In this document: in pieces, positions 48,426 to 58,198 of the stretch
How the letters are laid out: every line of letters starts with the position of its first letter
How positions within the stretch are numbered: position 1 is the stretch's first letter
Source of the DNA: Erythrobacteraceae bacterium
GTDB taxonomy: Bacteria; Pseudomonadota; Alphaproteobacteria; Sphingomonadales; Sphingomonadaceae
Length of the DNA: 64,000 nucleotides
Assembly: GCA_027489065.1 (NCBI GenBank)
Contig: JAIYAM010000015.1
Coordinates: forward strand, 1-64,000
Direction: 5' to 3'
Notes under the pieces: generated by a model
What the model saw: only the letters and a program-made list of their open reading frames with translations
Databases searched by the model: none
What the model was told of the DNA's origin: nothing
Program-made: the position numbers and the translations under genes

Positions 48426-50408
48426 CTAGAACTCGCTCCAGTCATCCTCGTCGGGCAGAGCGGAGGGCATCGGAAGCGGAGCCGGGACCGGCGCGGCCGC
48501 AACCTTGCGTGCAAGGTTGCCGGATACCGGCGGCAGAGAAGGCGGCGGCGGGGGGGCGGCAGGCTTGCGCGGTGCCACCTTGCGCACGGTCTGCGCCCGC
48601 GGCGAGGCGTGGGTGGCGAGGGCGGGGGCGGGTGCGGGAGCGCCGCCATGGCCGGACGCAGCGCCCAGACTTCCGCCGCCACCGCTCACCCGGAACTGCG
48701 TGACCAGTTCGCCGAGGCGCTGGGCTTCGGAGGAGAGGCTGCGGGTCGCGGCGGTCGACTGTTCGACCATCGCCGCGTTCTGCTGCGTCATGCGGTCGAT
48801 CGTCCCGACCGCGACATTGACCTGTTCGAGATTGCTCGCCTGGGCGGCGGTGGTCTCGGCGATCTCGTTGACCTGCGCGGTCACGGCGCCGACCTGTGCG
48901 ACGATCTCCGCGAGCAGCGTGCCGGTTTCGCCGACCAGGCTCACCCCGTCGCCCACGTGGGCGGTCGACTTGCCGATCAGCGCCTTGATGTCGCGCGCCG
49001 CGTCGGCCGAGCGCTGGGCCAGCGCCCGCACCTCGTTGGCTACCACCGCGAAGCCCTTGCCGGCCTCCCCGGCACGCGCCGCCTCGACCCCGGCGTTGAG
49101 GGCGAGCAGGTTGGTCTGGAAGGCGATCCCGTCGATCACGTCGATGATCTGGGTGATCTCCTTCGCCGAATGCTCGATCGCGTCCATCGCCGCGACCGCC
49201 TTTCCGACCACGGCGCCGCCCTCGGTGGCGCGGGCATGGGTCTGGACGATGGCCTGGCGCGCGGCGACGGCGCTCTCGGCCGACTGGCGGGTGAGGCTGA
49301 CGGTGGTGCCGACCGAGGCGGCGGTCTCCTCGAGGCTCGCGGCCTGCTGTTCGTTGCGCAGCGCGAGGTCTTCGGAAGCTGCGCGGATCTCGTCCGAGCT
49401 GGTGCGCACGCCCGTGGCGGTGGCGCGCACCGCGCCGATCATCGCTTCGAGGCGGTCGATCGACATGTTGTACATCTCGCGCAGGTTCGGCCTTTGCTTG
49501 CTCCTCCGCTCGGGGTCGACGACCACTTCGGGCATCGACGCGATCCTGTAGGTAAGATCGCCAGTCGCCAGCCGGTCGAGCGCGGTTGCCATGGTCTCGA
49601 CGATCTCGGTCTGGGCAACCGCGCGCGACTTGTCGGACTTGAGCGCTGCGCGGAAGGTCTCGATCGCGCGGGTCATGGTGCCGAATTCGTCGCTGCGATG
49701 CTCGCTGGTCACACCCGCATTGTGGTTGCCCTCGGCCATTGCGCGCATGGTGGCGCCGATCGAAGCGACCGGCGCAAGCATGCCGCGCCGCACCCACTGG
49801 TAGGCCCCGAACAGCGCCGCGAACAACAGCAGCGCGCCGCCGAGTGCGCTCGCAACGATCAGCGTGGTGGTCGAGGCGATCTGGTCTTCGGTCTGCTGGC
49901 GATACGCCATGATCTGCTCGCGCAGAGCGTCATTGGCCTTGCGCTGCGCCCGGTAGATTTCGAGCAGGCGGCCGTGCGAGGCCTTGATGGCGGCATCATC
50001 CCCCCGCTGCACAGCCGGCTTCAGGCGCAGGTTGACCTCCTCCCAGAAGTCCTTCCCGTTGCTGCCGACATTGGCCGCGATGCCCGCCTTCAGTTCCGCC
50101 GGGATCGGTTTGTCCGACCAGTTGCGCGCGGCCGCATCGAACTCCTCCTCCAGCACCTTCAGACGCTGATCGTTGATCGCATAGGCATCGCGGTGGATCG
50201 TCATGATGCTGGCATTGGCGAAGGCTTCGACCAGGAACAGCGGGGGCGGCATGAAGTCGGCACTGAAGTCTGCGACCGCCTTTTGCTGGTCGTCGAGGGA
50301 TCCGCCCACCCGCAGGTGGTTCACCGCGAAACCGAGTCCCAGGATGATCAGCGCCATCGCTCCGCCAAGCGCGAGCGCGCCGATGCGCGAAATCTTCTCG
50401 ATAGTCAT
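48426..50408 (-). CDS. Methyl-accepting chemotaxis protein (periplasmic sensor, HAMP)
   Basis: Two [53 protein letters not shown]; upstream in-frame ATG at 50462 possible. Confidence 0.95.
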   Translation of the reverse strand: MTIEKISRIGALALGGAMALIILGLGFAVNHLRVGGSLDDQQKAVADFSADFMPPPLFLVEAFANASIMTIHRDAYAINDQRLKVLEEEFDAAARNWSDKPIPAELKAGIAANVGSNGKDFWEEVNLRLKPAVQRGDDAAIKASHGRLLEIYRAQRKANDALREQIMAYRQQTEDQIASTTTLIVASALGGALLLFAALFGAYQWVRRGMLAPVASIGATMRAMAEGNHNAGVTSEHRSDEFGTMTRAIETFRAALKSDKSRAVAQTEIVETMATALDRLATGDLTYRIASMPEVVVDPERRSKQRPNLREMYNMSIDRLEAMIGAVRATATGVRTSSDEIRAASEDLALRNEQQAASLEETAASVGTTVSLTRQSAESAVAARQAIVQTHARATEGGAVVGKAVAAMDAIEHSAKEITQIIDVIDGIAFQTNLLALNAGVEAARAGEAGKGFAVVANEVRALAQRSADAARDIKALIGKSTAHVGDGVSLVGETGTLLAEIVAQVGAVTAQVNEIAETTAAQASNLEQVNVAVGTIDRMTQQNAAMVEQSTAATRSLSSEAQRLGELVTQFRVSGGGGSLGAASGHGGAPAPAPALATHASPRAQTVRKVAPRKPAAPPPPPSLPPVSGNLARKVAAAPVPAPLPMPSALPDEDDWSEF

Positions 50409-50536
50409 ATCTGCGTCAGTCCTGTTCTGGCCCTGATCCAGCAAACCGATGGGGGCGTTCACATCGTTGAATTTGCTGGATTTGAGATAAGGTCGGCTTG
50501 CGCTTTGCCTATGCGCAAGTCCCTAGGCTGCGCGCC

Positions 50537-52318
50537 TCAGGCTGCGTGGCGCCGGGCGGGCGGGGGAAGCTGGGCCTGTGACCAGTCGGTGCCTTCGCCG
50601 TACCCCGCAGCCTGCCCGCCATTCCCGATGCGGAAGGCCGCGAAAGTCTGGGCAAGCTGGCGCGCCTCGTGGTTGAGGTTCTTGGTCGCGGCATTGGTCT
50701 CTTCGACCATCGCCGCGTTCTGCTGGGTCATCTTGTCCATCGCCCCGATCGTCTCGGAAACCTTGCGCAAGGCGACGCTCTGGTCGCTGACCGCCTCGGC
50801 GATGCGCGTCACCGCCTCGGTCACCTCGCCGACGCGGGCGATGATGGTCTGGAGCGCGGTGCCGGTCTCGTTGACCAGAGATACGCCGTCCTGAACGTTG
50901 AGGCCCACCGCCTCGATGCGCTTCTTGATCTCGCTCGCCGCTTCGGTGGCGCGCATCGACAGCGCGCGGACTTCCGAGGCGACCACCGAGAAGCCCTTGC
51001 CCGCCTCGCCCGCGCGCGCCGCCTCGACGCCGGCGTTGAGGGCGAGGAGGTTGGTCTGGAAGGCGATGTTGTCGATCATCGCGGTGATTTCGGAAATCTC
51101 GACCGTGGCGGTCTCGATCTTGCCCATCGCCTGAATCGCGCGGCCGACCACTTCGCCGCCGCTGGTCGCTTCCTCGCGCGCTTCGCGCATCGATCCGCTC
51201 ACGCCCACCGCGAGGCTGGCATTGGCCTCGATATTGGCGGTGAGGCTCGCCATGGTGCTGGAGGAGAGCTGCAGGCGGCTCGCCTGATCCTCGGACCGGC
51301 TGGCGAGATCGGTCATCGCGTGCTCGATCTCGCCGCTGGTGAGGTTGATCGCGCCGATGCTCTCGTTGACCGTGCTCATCGCCTGGCAAAGCCGCTCCAT
51401 CGCCTCGTTGAAGTCGTTGGCGAGCGACTGGAAGGCGGACGGCATGTCGGTGAGGCGCACGGTGAGGTCGGAATGGGCGACCGCGGCAAGCTGCCGGCCG
51501 AGCCGGGCGACGGCCTCCTCGCGTTCGGCAACCGCGTGCTGGCGCTCGACAGCGGCGTCACGGAAGACGAGCATCGCCTGCGCCATGGCGCCGAGTTCGT
51601 CGGCGCGTGTGGTGCCGGGGATGTCGACCGCGGTGGCACCCTGCGAAAGATCGGTGACGGCGCGGGTCAGCGCGGCGATCGGCCGGGCGATCGAATTGCT
51701 CAGGGACCGTGCCAGCACCAGCGCCAGCCCGATCAGGATCGCCGCGCCCGCGCCGAGGGCGATCCACGCCCACATGATGACGGTCGCCTGCCGCTCGCTC
51801 TGCTCTGCGATAGCGGCATGCTGGGCATCGCGGATTTCGCGCAAGGGATTGACCGCGGCGGTGACGAGCACCTTCTTGCCCGCCGCCCGGATCGCTTCCT
51901 GCGCCGCGTCGCGCTGGCCGGATTTGACGATGGCCACGTACTTGTCGCCCCAATCGCTGCGCCACTTGAGCGTTTCGGCGCGGCTGGTGCGGACGAGCTC
52001 CTGCAAGGCGGGATCGGCGAGCTGCTTTTCGAGGCTCGCCGAGGCCTTGTCGTAATCGTCGCGGCCTTCGTAGTAGGACTTGAGGTAGCTCGCGTCGGCG
52101 GTGACGAGGAAACCGCGCAGCTGGCTGTTCTGGCGCAGCAGCGCGGTCTCGAGTGCGAGCACGTCGGCGAGGATGTCCTGGCTCTCGGTGTTGCGCGCCG
52201 TGACCGACGAGATCATCGCGAGGCTCACCCCGGTCGCCACCATGACTGCGGCGGCGACCACGTTGAGCACCACGAAGGAAAAGCCGAGGCGGCGCGGGAT
52301 GTTCATCCGGTCAAGCAT
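50537..52318 (-). CDS. Methyl-accepting chemotaxis protein (CHASE3-like sensor, HAMP)
   Basis: Two TM, CHASE3-like helical region; [51 protein letters not shown]. Confidence 0.95.
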   Translation of the reverse strand: MLDRMNIPRRLGFSFVVLNVVAAAVMVATGVSLAMISSVTARNTESQDILADVLALETALLRQNSQLRGFLVTADASYLKSYYEGRDDYDKASASLEKQLADPALQELVRTSRAETLKWRSDWGDKYVAIVKSGQRDAAQEAIRAAGKKVLVTAAVNPLREIRDAQHAAIAEQSERQATVIMWAWIALGAGAAILIGLALVLARSLSNSIARPIAALTRAVTDLSQGATAVDIPGTTRADELGAMAQAMLVFRDAAVERQHAVAEREEAVARLGRQLAAVAHSDLTVRLTDMPSAFQSLANDFNEAMERLCQAMSTVNESIGAINLTSGEIEHAMTDLASRSEDQASRLQLSSSTMASLTANIEANASLAVGVSGSMREAREEATSGGEVVGRAIQAMGKIETATVEISEITAMIDNIAFQTNLLALNAGVEAARAGEAGKGFSVVASEVRALSMRATEAASEIKKRIEAVGLNVQDGVSLVNETGTALQTIIARVGEVTEAVTRIAEAVSDQSVALRKVSETIGAMDKMTQQNAAMVEETNAATKNLNHEARQLAQTFAAFRIGNGGQAAGYGEGTDWSQAQLPPPARRHAA

Positions 52319-52360
52319 GGTGGGGGTGTCCTCTCGTCCAAATCGGGTCCGCGCCGCGGC

Positions 52361-54874
52361 TCAGAAGGCGTAGCGCAGCGATGCGGTGACGGTGCGCCCG
52401 TTCATCACCTGCGCATTGGTGAGGCCGGACGCGGGGATGGTCGGCGCCTGGATGCTAACCACGGCGAGCTTGTCGAAGACGTTGAAGGCGTTGACCGCGA
52501 GGGTCAGGCCTTCGGCGGGGCGGAACTGCACGAAGGGGCTCACCAGAACGTAGCCGGGCTGGCGCAGCTGGTTGGTGTCCTGCGCGAAGCTTGCGGTCGT
52601 GCCGTTGATCGCCGCGCCCAGCGTGAAGCTGCCGAATTCGGCCGAGGGGCGGACGAAGAACGCAAGGTCGGGGATGTGGCGCGGGGTGTTTCCGTCAAAG
52701 GCGGGGTCGAGCACGTCCTTGTCGATCTTGGCCTTGGTGTAGGTCGCGCCGGCCACCAGCGTGAAGGGCCCCTTGCGCCACTCGCCCTCGAACTCGAGGC
52801 CCTTGGCGCTGTAGGTGCGCTTGATTTGCGCGACGAAGGCCTGTCCGGTGGCATCGGCGGTGATCTGCGCATTGCGCTCGTCGGTGGAGGCCCAGAAGCC
52901 GGTGAGGAACAGCGAGAGGCCGTTCTTGCGGAACTTCACCCCGGCCTCGGCCTGCTTGACGACCGAGACGAGGATCTCGGGATTGGAGGGGCGGCCCGAG
53001 ATCGGATCGAGGCTTTCGGTGCCCAGCGCGTTCTCCGCCGTCGCGCGCCCGCCGCGGCTGATCCGCGCAAAGGCGGAGACGCTGTCGGCGAATCGGTAGT
53101 TCACCCCGGCCGACCAGGAGAGGTAATTGTAGCCGTAATCGACCGCCACGGGACGCGACAGCGGAAGCACGGGGACGCGGGCTTCGGCGACCGAGACCTG
53201 GCCGTCGCCGTTGACGTCGAACGGCACGAACTGGGTCCGCCCGCCGCCGAACCCGGGGCTGAACACCTGGCCCTGGACGTTGCCTTTGTCCCAGCGGACG
53301 CTCGCGCCGACCGCCAGCTTCCCGAGCTGGTAGTTGATCGAGCCATAGGGGGCGACGATGTCGTAATCGACGTCGTAACGGTTGTGGTAGATGCTGAACG
53401 GCAGGCCGACCGCAAAGCCATAGGCCAGCGTGCCGCTATCGGTCACCGGCACGCCGCCGGCCGTGGTGATATTGACCGGCGCGCTGCGGCCGCCGCCGGC
53501 GAGGTCCTGCAAGGTGCTGGTGAAGTTCCAGAACATCCGCAGGTCCTGGCGCGAGTTGTAGAGGCCCGCGGTGGTGGTCAGCTTGCCTTCGCCGACCTCC
53601 CAGACGCGGGTCGCGCGCAGGTCGTTCGTCACATTGTCGAGGCTTTCGAGATCCGCATAGATCCGCGCCGACAGCGCCAGCAGGCGGGCATCGGTGATCG
53701 CCTGGCCGCTGAGCGGTCCGGCAGCGTAGCTGATCCGCGCGCCCGGCCCGCCGAACTGCGCGAAGAACGGCGCAGGCGCGGTCACGAAGGGCGTGTTGTC
53801 GTTGTATTCGCCGCTCACGTCCGAGAAGCGGAACCGGTTCGTGAGCGTCCACCCGGCCACCTCGAACTGCGCCTCGAAGCCCAGCGACCTGACCTTCGAC
53901 GCGAGCCCGTCGCGCATGTCGATCACGGTGCGGTTGTTGTTGCGGTCGACTTCTGCATAGCTCGCGGTCAGCGGCGAGAGATAGGCGCTCTCGCGGATGT
54001 CGTAACCCGGCAGGAAGCCGATCCGCGGGTCGGCATTGGTGCCGCCGATGGTGACCGGCAGGTTGCCGTAGTTGGGCTGCCGGTCGTCGAGATACTTGGC
54101 GTAGAAGCGGATATAGCCGTTATCGAACTCCTTGGTGACGTTGGCCTTGATCTGGCCGCCCTTGAAGCCGTTGAAGCCGATCTCGCGCGGGCCTTCGCCG
54201 CTGCGGTAGAAGCCGCCGACATGGAAGCGCCAGCCGCCGCCGAGCGGGCGGCCATAGGCGAAGTCGATGCGCTTCAGGTCATGGCCGACACCGGAGGAGA
54301 CCTGCATGACCCCGCCCGCCGTCTCGCCAGTGCGCGAGATGAAGTTGATGAGGCCGCCCGGCGAGTTCGAGGCGAAGGTCGAGGCCGAACCGCCGCGGAT
54401 CGCCTGCACCTGCGAAAGCGTCAGGTCGGCGCGCAGGAACTGGTCGATCCCGGCAAACTGGATGTCGCCGAATTCGAGCACCGGCAGCCCGTCTTCCTGA
54501 AGCTGGAGGAACTTCGATCCTTCCGCCGCCAGCGGCAAACCGCGGATGGTGATCGCCGAAAAGCCGTCGATGTCCGATGTTTCGGAACGGATGCCGGGGA
54601 TGTTCTGCATGATCCCCGCGATCGAGCTGACCGACAACTGGGCCAGATCATGATCGTCGATGACGCTCGCCGAGATTGCCGTGTCGAGCAGGTCGCGGCC
54701 CTTGGCGACGCCGGTGGTGAAGGCCTTGGGGGCGGGGGCTCCGGCTGCGGGTTCGTCCTTGGCGGGTGCGGCCGCTTCCTCGCTGGCGGCGCTGCCTTCG
54801 GCAGCCAGCGCGGCAGCGGGAAGCAGGGCGGTGCTGGCGAGCAGCATTCCGGCAAAGACGGGCAGGTGACGCAT
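52361..54874 (-). CDS. TonB-dependent receptor
   Basis: Signal peptide MRHLPVFAGMLLASTALLPAAALA; plug SISGIMQNIPGIRSE..., RGGSASTFASNSPGGLINFISRTG; C-terminal GRTVTASLRYAF. Confidence 0.94.
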   Translation of the reverse strand: MRHLPVFAGMLLASTALLPAAALAAEGSAASEEAAAPAKDEPAAGAPAPKAFTTGVAKGRDLLDTAISASVIDDHDLAQLSVSSIAGIMQNIPGIRSETSDIDGFSAITIRGLPLAAEGSKFLQLQEDGLPVLEFGDIQFAGIDQFLRADLTLSQVQAIRGGSASTFASNSPGGLINFISRTGETAGGVMQVSSGVGHDLKRIDFAYGRPLGGGWRFHVGGFYRSGEGPREIGFNGFKGGQIKANVTKEFDNGYIRFYAKYLDDRQPNYGNLPVTIGGTNADPRIGFLPGYDIRESAYLSPLTASYAEVDRNNNRTVIDMRDGLASKVRSLGFEAQFEVAGWTLTNRFRFSDVSGEYNDNTPFVTAPAPFFAQFGGPGARISYAAGPLSGQAITDARLLALSARIYADLESLDNVTNDLRATRVWEVGEGKLTTTAGLYNSRQDLRMFWNFTSTLQDLAGGGRSAPVNITTAGGVPVTDSGTLAYGFAVGLPFSIYHNRYDVDYDIVAPYGSINYQLGKLAVGASVRWDKGNVQGQVFSPGFGGGRTQFVPFDVNGDGQVSVAEARVPVLPLSRPVAVDYGYNYLSWSAGVNYRFADSVSAFARISRGGRATAENALGTESLDPISGRPSNPEILVSVVKQAEAGVKFRKNGLSLFLTGFWASTDERNAQITADATGQAFVAQIKRTYSAKGLEFEGEWRKGPFTLVAGATYTKAKIDKDVLDPAFDGNTPRHIPDLAFFVRPSAEFGSFTLGAAINGTTASFAQDTNQLRQPGYVLVSPFVQFRPAEGLTLAVNAFNVFDKLAVVSIQAPTIPASGLTNAQVMNGRTVTASLRYAF

Positions 54875-55110
54875 GGTGGGCAGGCTCCTTGGGCGTTCGT
54901 TGAATATCCAGCCTGCCGGATAGCCCGCGCCCTTTAACCCGCGGCGGAACCGGGGCTCGGTATTGCTACTATGCGAAGTTCGGGGGGACATCGGACGCGG
55001 TTTCGGGCGCTCTCGCGGAGCGCGATTGGCGAGCCGGAGCGGGGCTGCGCGCTTTCACCTAGGCGCGCGTGACAAGCTGTTGGGCGCGAACGGCTAGTCA
55101 CAAGGGCGAC

Positions 55111-56250
55111 ATGTCCTTGCCTGAAAGTGCCCCCGTCTTGACCTTCCCTTCCGCTGCCCGAGAGCTGCCGCATGCCGCCGACGGCGAGACCCGCGTCCAG
55201 CGCCAGCTGCGCGTCGAGGCGGAGAAGGCGGAAAGCTTCGGCAAGCCGCTCGCGGCGATGCTGATGCATGCGCTCGCGCGGGTCGTGCCGCACTCGGGCG
55301 AGATGGGCCGGCTGCTCGATGCATGGCCGGGCGATCTGGCGCAGGATGCCATCACCTTCCGCTTGAGCGCCGGGCTCCATGCGCTTGCCCGGACGGGCCG
55401 TGCGCCGGGGCTCGCGTTCCTCTATGGCGACAGGGAGGCCGCCGCTCTTCCCGACCCTGCGGCCCTCGATCGCGCGGTCCTTGCCGCGCTCGGCGATCAT
55501 GCGGCGGCTCTCGGCCAGTGGATCGCGCGCCCCACCCAGACCAACGAGGTCGCCCGTGTCGCCGGGCTGGTCGCGGTGCTGATGGCAATGAACACGCGCA
55601 CGCCCATGCCCTGCGAAGTGCTGGAACTGGGTGCCAGCGCCGGGCTCAACCTCAATTTCCCGCACTATGCCTGCCGCATCGGTGACCGCACGGCGCTGGA
55701 GGCAGGCAGTGCGGTCGAGCTTGCGCCCGCGTGGCGCGGGGGTATGCCCGAGGTGTGCGACGTGGAGGTCGTGCGCGCGCTCGGCGTCGATCTCAACCCG
55801 CTCGATCCGGCCTGCCCCGAAGACTGCGCCCGGCTCGAAGCCTATGTCTGGCCCGGAGAGCGCGCCCGCAGCCGGCGGCTTGCCGCGGCGCTCGAAATCG
55901 CCAGAGGCCATCCACCGCAGGTCGCCGCGGGCCATGCGGGCGACTGGCTGGCCGCGGCGCTCGCCGTGCCACAGGCCGACGGCGTGCGCCGGATCGTGTT
56001 CCACTCGATGGTGATGCAATATGCCGATCCCCACGAGCGCGCCGGTATCGACGCCGCGCTCGCCGCCGCGGGCGCGCAGGCGAGCCCGGCGCGGCCGCTG
56101 GTGCGGGTCGGGATGGAATGGCGGGCGGACCGCGCCGCGGTTGAACTGAGGGTCACGACGTGGACTGGCGAGCGGGGGTCGGGCGAAGCGAAGCTCGCCG
56201 CGCTGTGCCATCCCTATGGCGAATGGATCGAATGGCGCGGGCTGGTCTGA
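55111..56250 (+). CDS. DUF2332 family protein
   Basis: ~380 aa; TNEVARVAGLVAVL, CEVLELGASAGLNLNFPHYACRI, VFHSMVMQYADPHER. Confidence 0.85.
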   Translation: MSLPESAPVLTFPSAARELPHAADGETRVQRQLRVEAEKAESFGKPLAAMLMHALARVVPHSGEMGRLLDAWPGDLAQDAITFRLSAGLHALARTGRAPGLAFLYGDREAAALPDPAALDRAVLAALGDHAAALGQWIARPTQTNEVARVAGLVAVLMAMNTRTPMPCEVLELGASAGLNLNFPHYACRIGDRTALEAGSAVELAPAWRGGMPEVCDVEVVRALGVDLNPLDPACPEDCARLEAYVWPGERARSRRLAAALEIARGHPPQVAAGHAGDWLAAALAVPQADGVRRIVFHSMVMQYADPHERAGIDAALAAAGAQASPARPLVRVGMEWRADRAAVELRVTTWTGERGSGEAKLAALCHPYGEWIEWRGLV

Positions 56251-56391
56251 GGCGGGCCTAAGGCGCTTCCCCTAGCGTCATTCCCTAAGCCCCCCTTTCG
56301 GCCCCGCCAACCCGTCCCCGCCTATCCGGCATGGTGCACTCGAAGAAGCCGGACTGGAGGTAGCACCGGCGATCGGGGGGGAGCCAACCTG

Positions 56392-58090
56392 ATGAAACTC
56401 AAGACCACTCTGCTATTCTTCGCAGCCACCGGGGCCCTGAGCACCCCGGCCCTTGCTGCGACGGCATCCGATGGCAACAGCGCCGCCGGTGCCGATGACG
56501 CGGGCGAGGCCGCCGCCGAAGCCGCGCCGCCCGAAGGCGAAGCCGCCAAGCCCCCGGTCGAGATCTTCTCCACCGGCATGGCCAAGGGCCGCGACCGGCT
56601 CGACAGCGCAACCTCGACGAGCAGCCTGAAGGGCGACGACATCCAGCGCTTCGGCCCGCGTCCCCTCAGCGAGGTGCTGCGCACCATGGCCGGCTTGCGC
56701 GTGGCGAGCGGCATCGGCGAGGGCAACAACAACTACACCGTGCGCGGGCTTCCGCTCGCGGCGGGCGGGTCCAAGTACATGCAGTTCCAGGAGGACGGGC
56801 TGCCGGTGCTCGAATTCGGCGACATCTTCAACGTCGCCACCGATGTCTTCCTGCGCAATGATTTCACGGTGAGCGCAATCGAGACGATCCGCGGCGGCTC
56901 GGCTTCGACCTTCGCTTCCAACTCGCCGGGCGGCATCGTCAACATCATCTCGCGCACCGGCACCGAGACCGGCGGCCGCGCGCAGCTCACCGCGGGGCTG
57001 GGCTTCGACCAGAAACGGCTCGATTTCGACTTCGGGGCAAAGCTGGGCGAAAACACGCGCTTCTATGTCGGCGGGTTCTACCGCGAGGGCGAAGGCCCGC
57101 GCAATGTCGGCTTCACCGGCTGGCAGGGCGGGCAGATCAAGGCCAACATCACCCGCGAATTCGCGGGCGGCTTTGTGCGCGTCTATTTCAAGTATCTCGA
57201 CGACCGCTCGCCGACCTTTGCGCCCTATTTCGTGAACATCACAGGGACCGACGCCAAGCCGCGCTTCCGCAACGTCCCGGGCTTCGACCTGCGCGACGAT
57301 TCCGTGCTGTCGCTGAACCTCGGGCCGGTCATCACGCTTGACGGCAACAACAACCCGGCCGCCTTCCCGATCAGCACCGGGCAGGCCGCCAAGTCGAAGT
57401 CGGGGGGCTTCGAGGCGCAGTTCGACATCGGCGGCTGGACCATCACCGAACGCGCCCGCTACCAGCCCGGTCACGGGCGGGGTCGCCAATGCGGGCGACA
57501 AGCAGGACAACGTCATCCAGTACGAGGCCGGGTTCAAGCTTCGCAAGAACGGCGTGACGGTCAACGGCACCGTCTTCCATGTCGAGGCCGAGGATCAGAA
57601 CGTGCTGAACGGCGCGGCTTCATCCACCAACCGCGTCTACGAGGCAGACGGGGTCGAGCTCGAGGGGACCTTCACGCGCGGGATCTTCAACCTGATGCTC
57701 GCGGCGACCTATACGAAGGCGAAGATCACCGAGGACCGCGTTGGCGGCACCTTCACCGGCAAGGAGCCGCGCCACCAGCCGGACTATGTTTTCGTCGCCG
57801 TGCCGCAGATCGATTTCGGCAAACTCGCGATAGGCGCCAACATCGTCACCATCACCGGCAGCTATGCGCAGGATTCGAACCAGCTCAGGATGCCCGGCTT
57901 CACCCAGGTGGGCGCCTTCCTCGAGGCCAATCCGGCCGACAACCTGCGCCTCACCGTGAGCGCGCAGAACCTGTTCGACACGCTGGGCATCTACGAGGTC
58001 AACCAGGCCAGCGTCCCCGCCAATGGCATCGGCTTCGCACGCGCGGCGAACGGCCGCACCGTGCAGGCTTCGCTCGCGCTGTCGTTCTGA
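56392..58090 (+). pseudogene. TonB-dependent receptor, internally deleted and frameshifted near 57462
   Basis: Frame 1 encodes plug and N-terminal barrel to GGWTITERARY; homology resumes in frame 2 at SPVTGGVANAGDKQDNVIQYEAGFKLRKNG... to NGRTVQASLALSF*; ~270 residues present in the 52361 paralog are missing. Confidence 0.85.
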
Positions 58091-58117
58091 TCTCCTGTCG
58101 GCGGCGCGCACGAAGAA

Positions 58118-58147
58118 GGGGCCGGCGAGCAATCGCCGGCCCCTTTT
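58118..58147 (+). terminator. Intrinsic terminator
   Basis: GGGGCCGGCGA-GCAA-TCGCCGGCCCC-TTTT, perfect 11-bp stem with GNRA loop. Confidence 0.93.
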
Positions 58148-58198
58148 GCTGTTCGACGGATGGAGAGTGCACGAGGACCGGCCAGCCCCTCGGCGTAA

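Noticed and set aside
50669-54937. 1422-aa plus-strand ORF antisense to the MCP and TonB receptor
   Set aside because: Completely covered by two well-supported minus-strand genes; no domain signature, typical GC artefact
56267-56287. TTCCCCTA/TTCCCTA direct repeat (14-bp spacing) upstream of the disrupted TonB receptor
   Set aside because: Possible regulator site but too short and without independent support in this window
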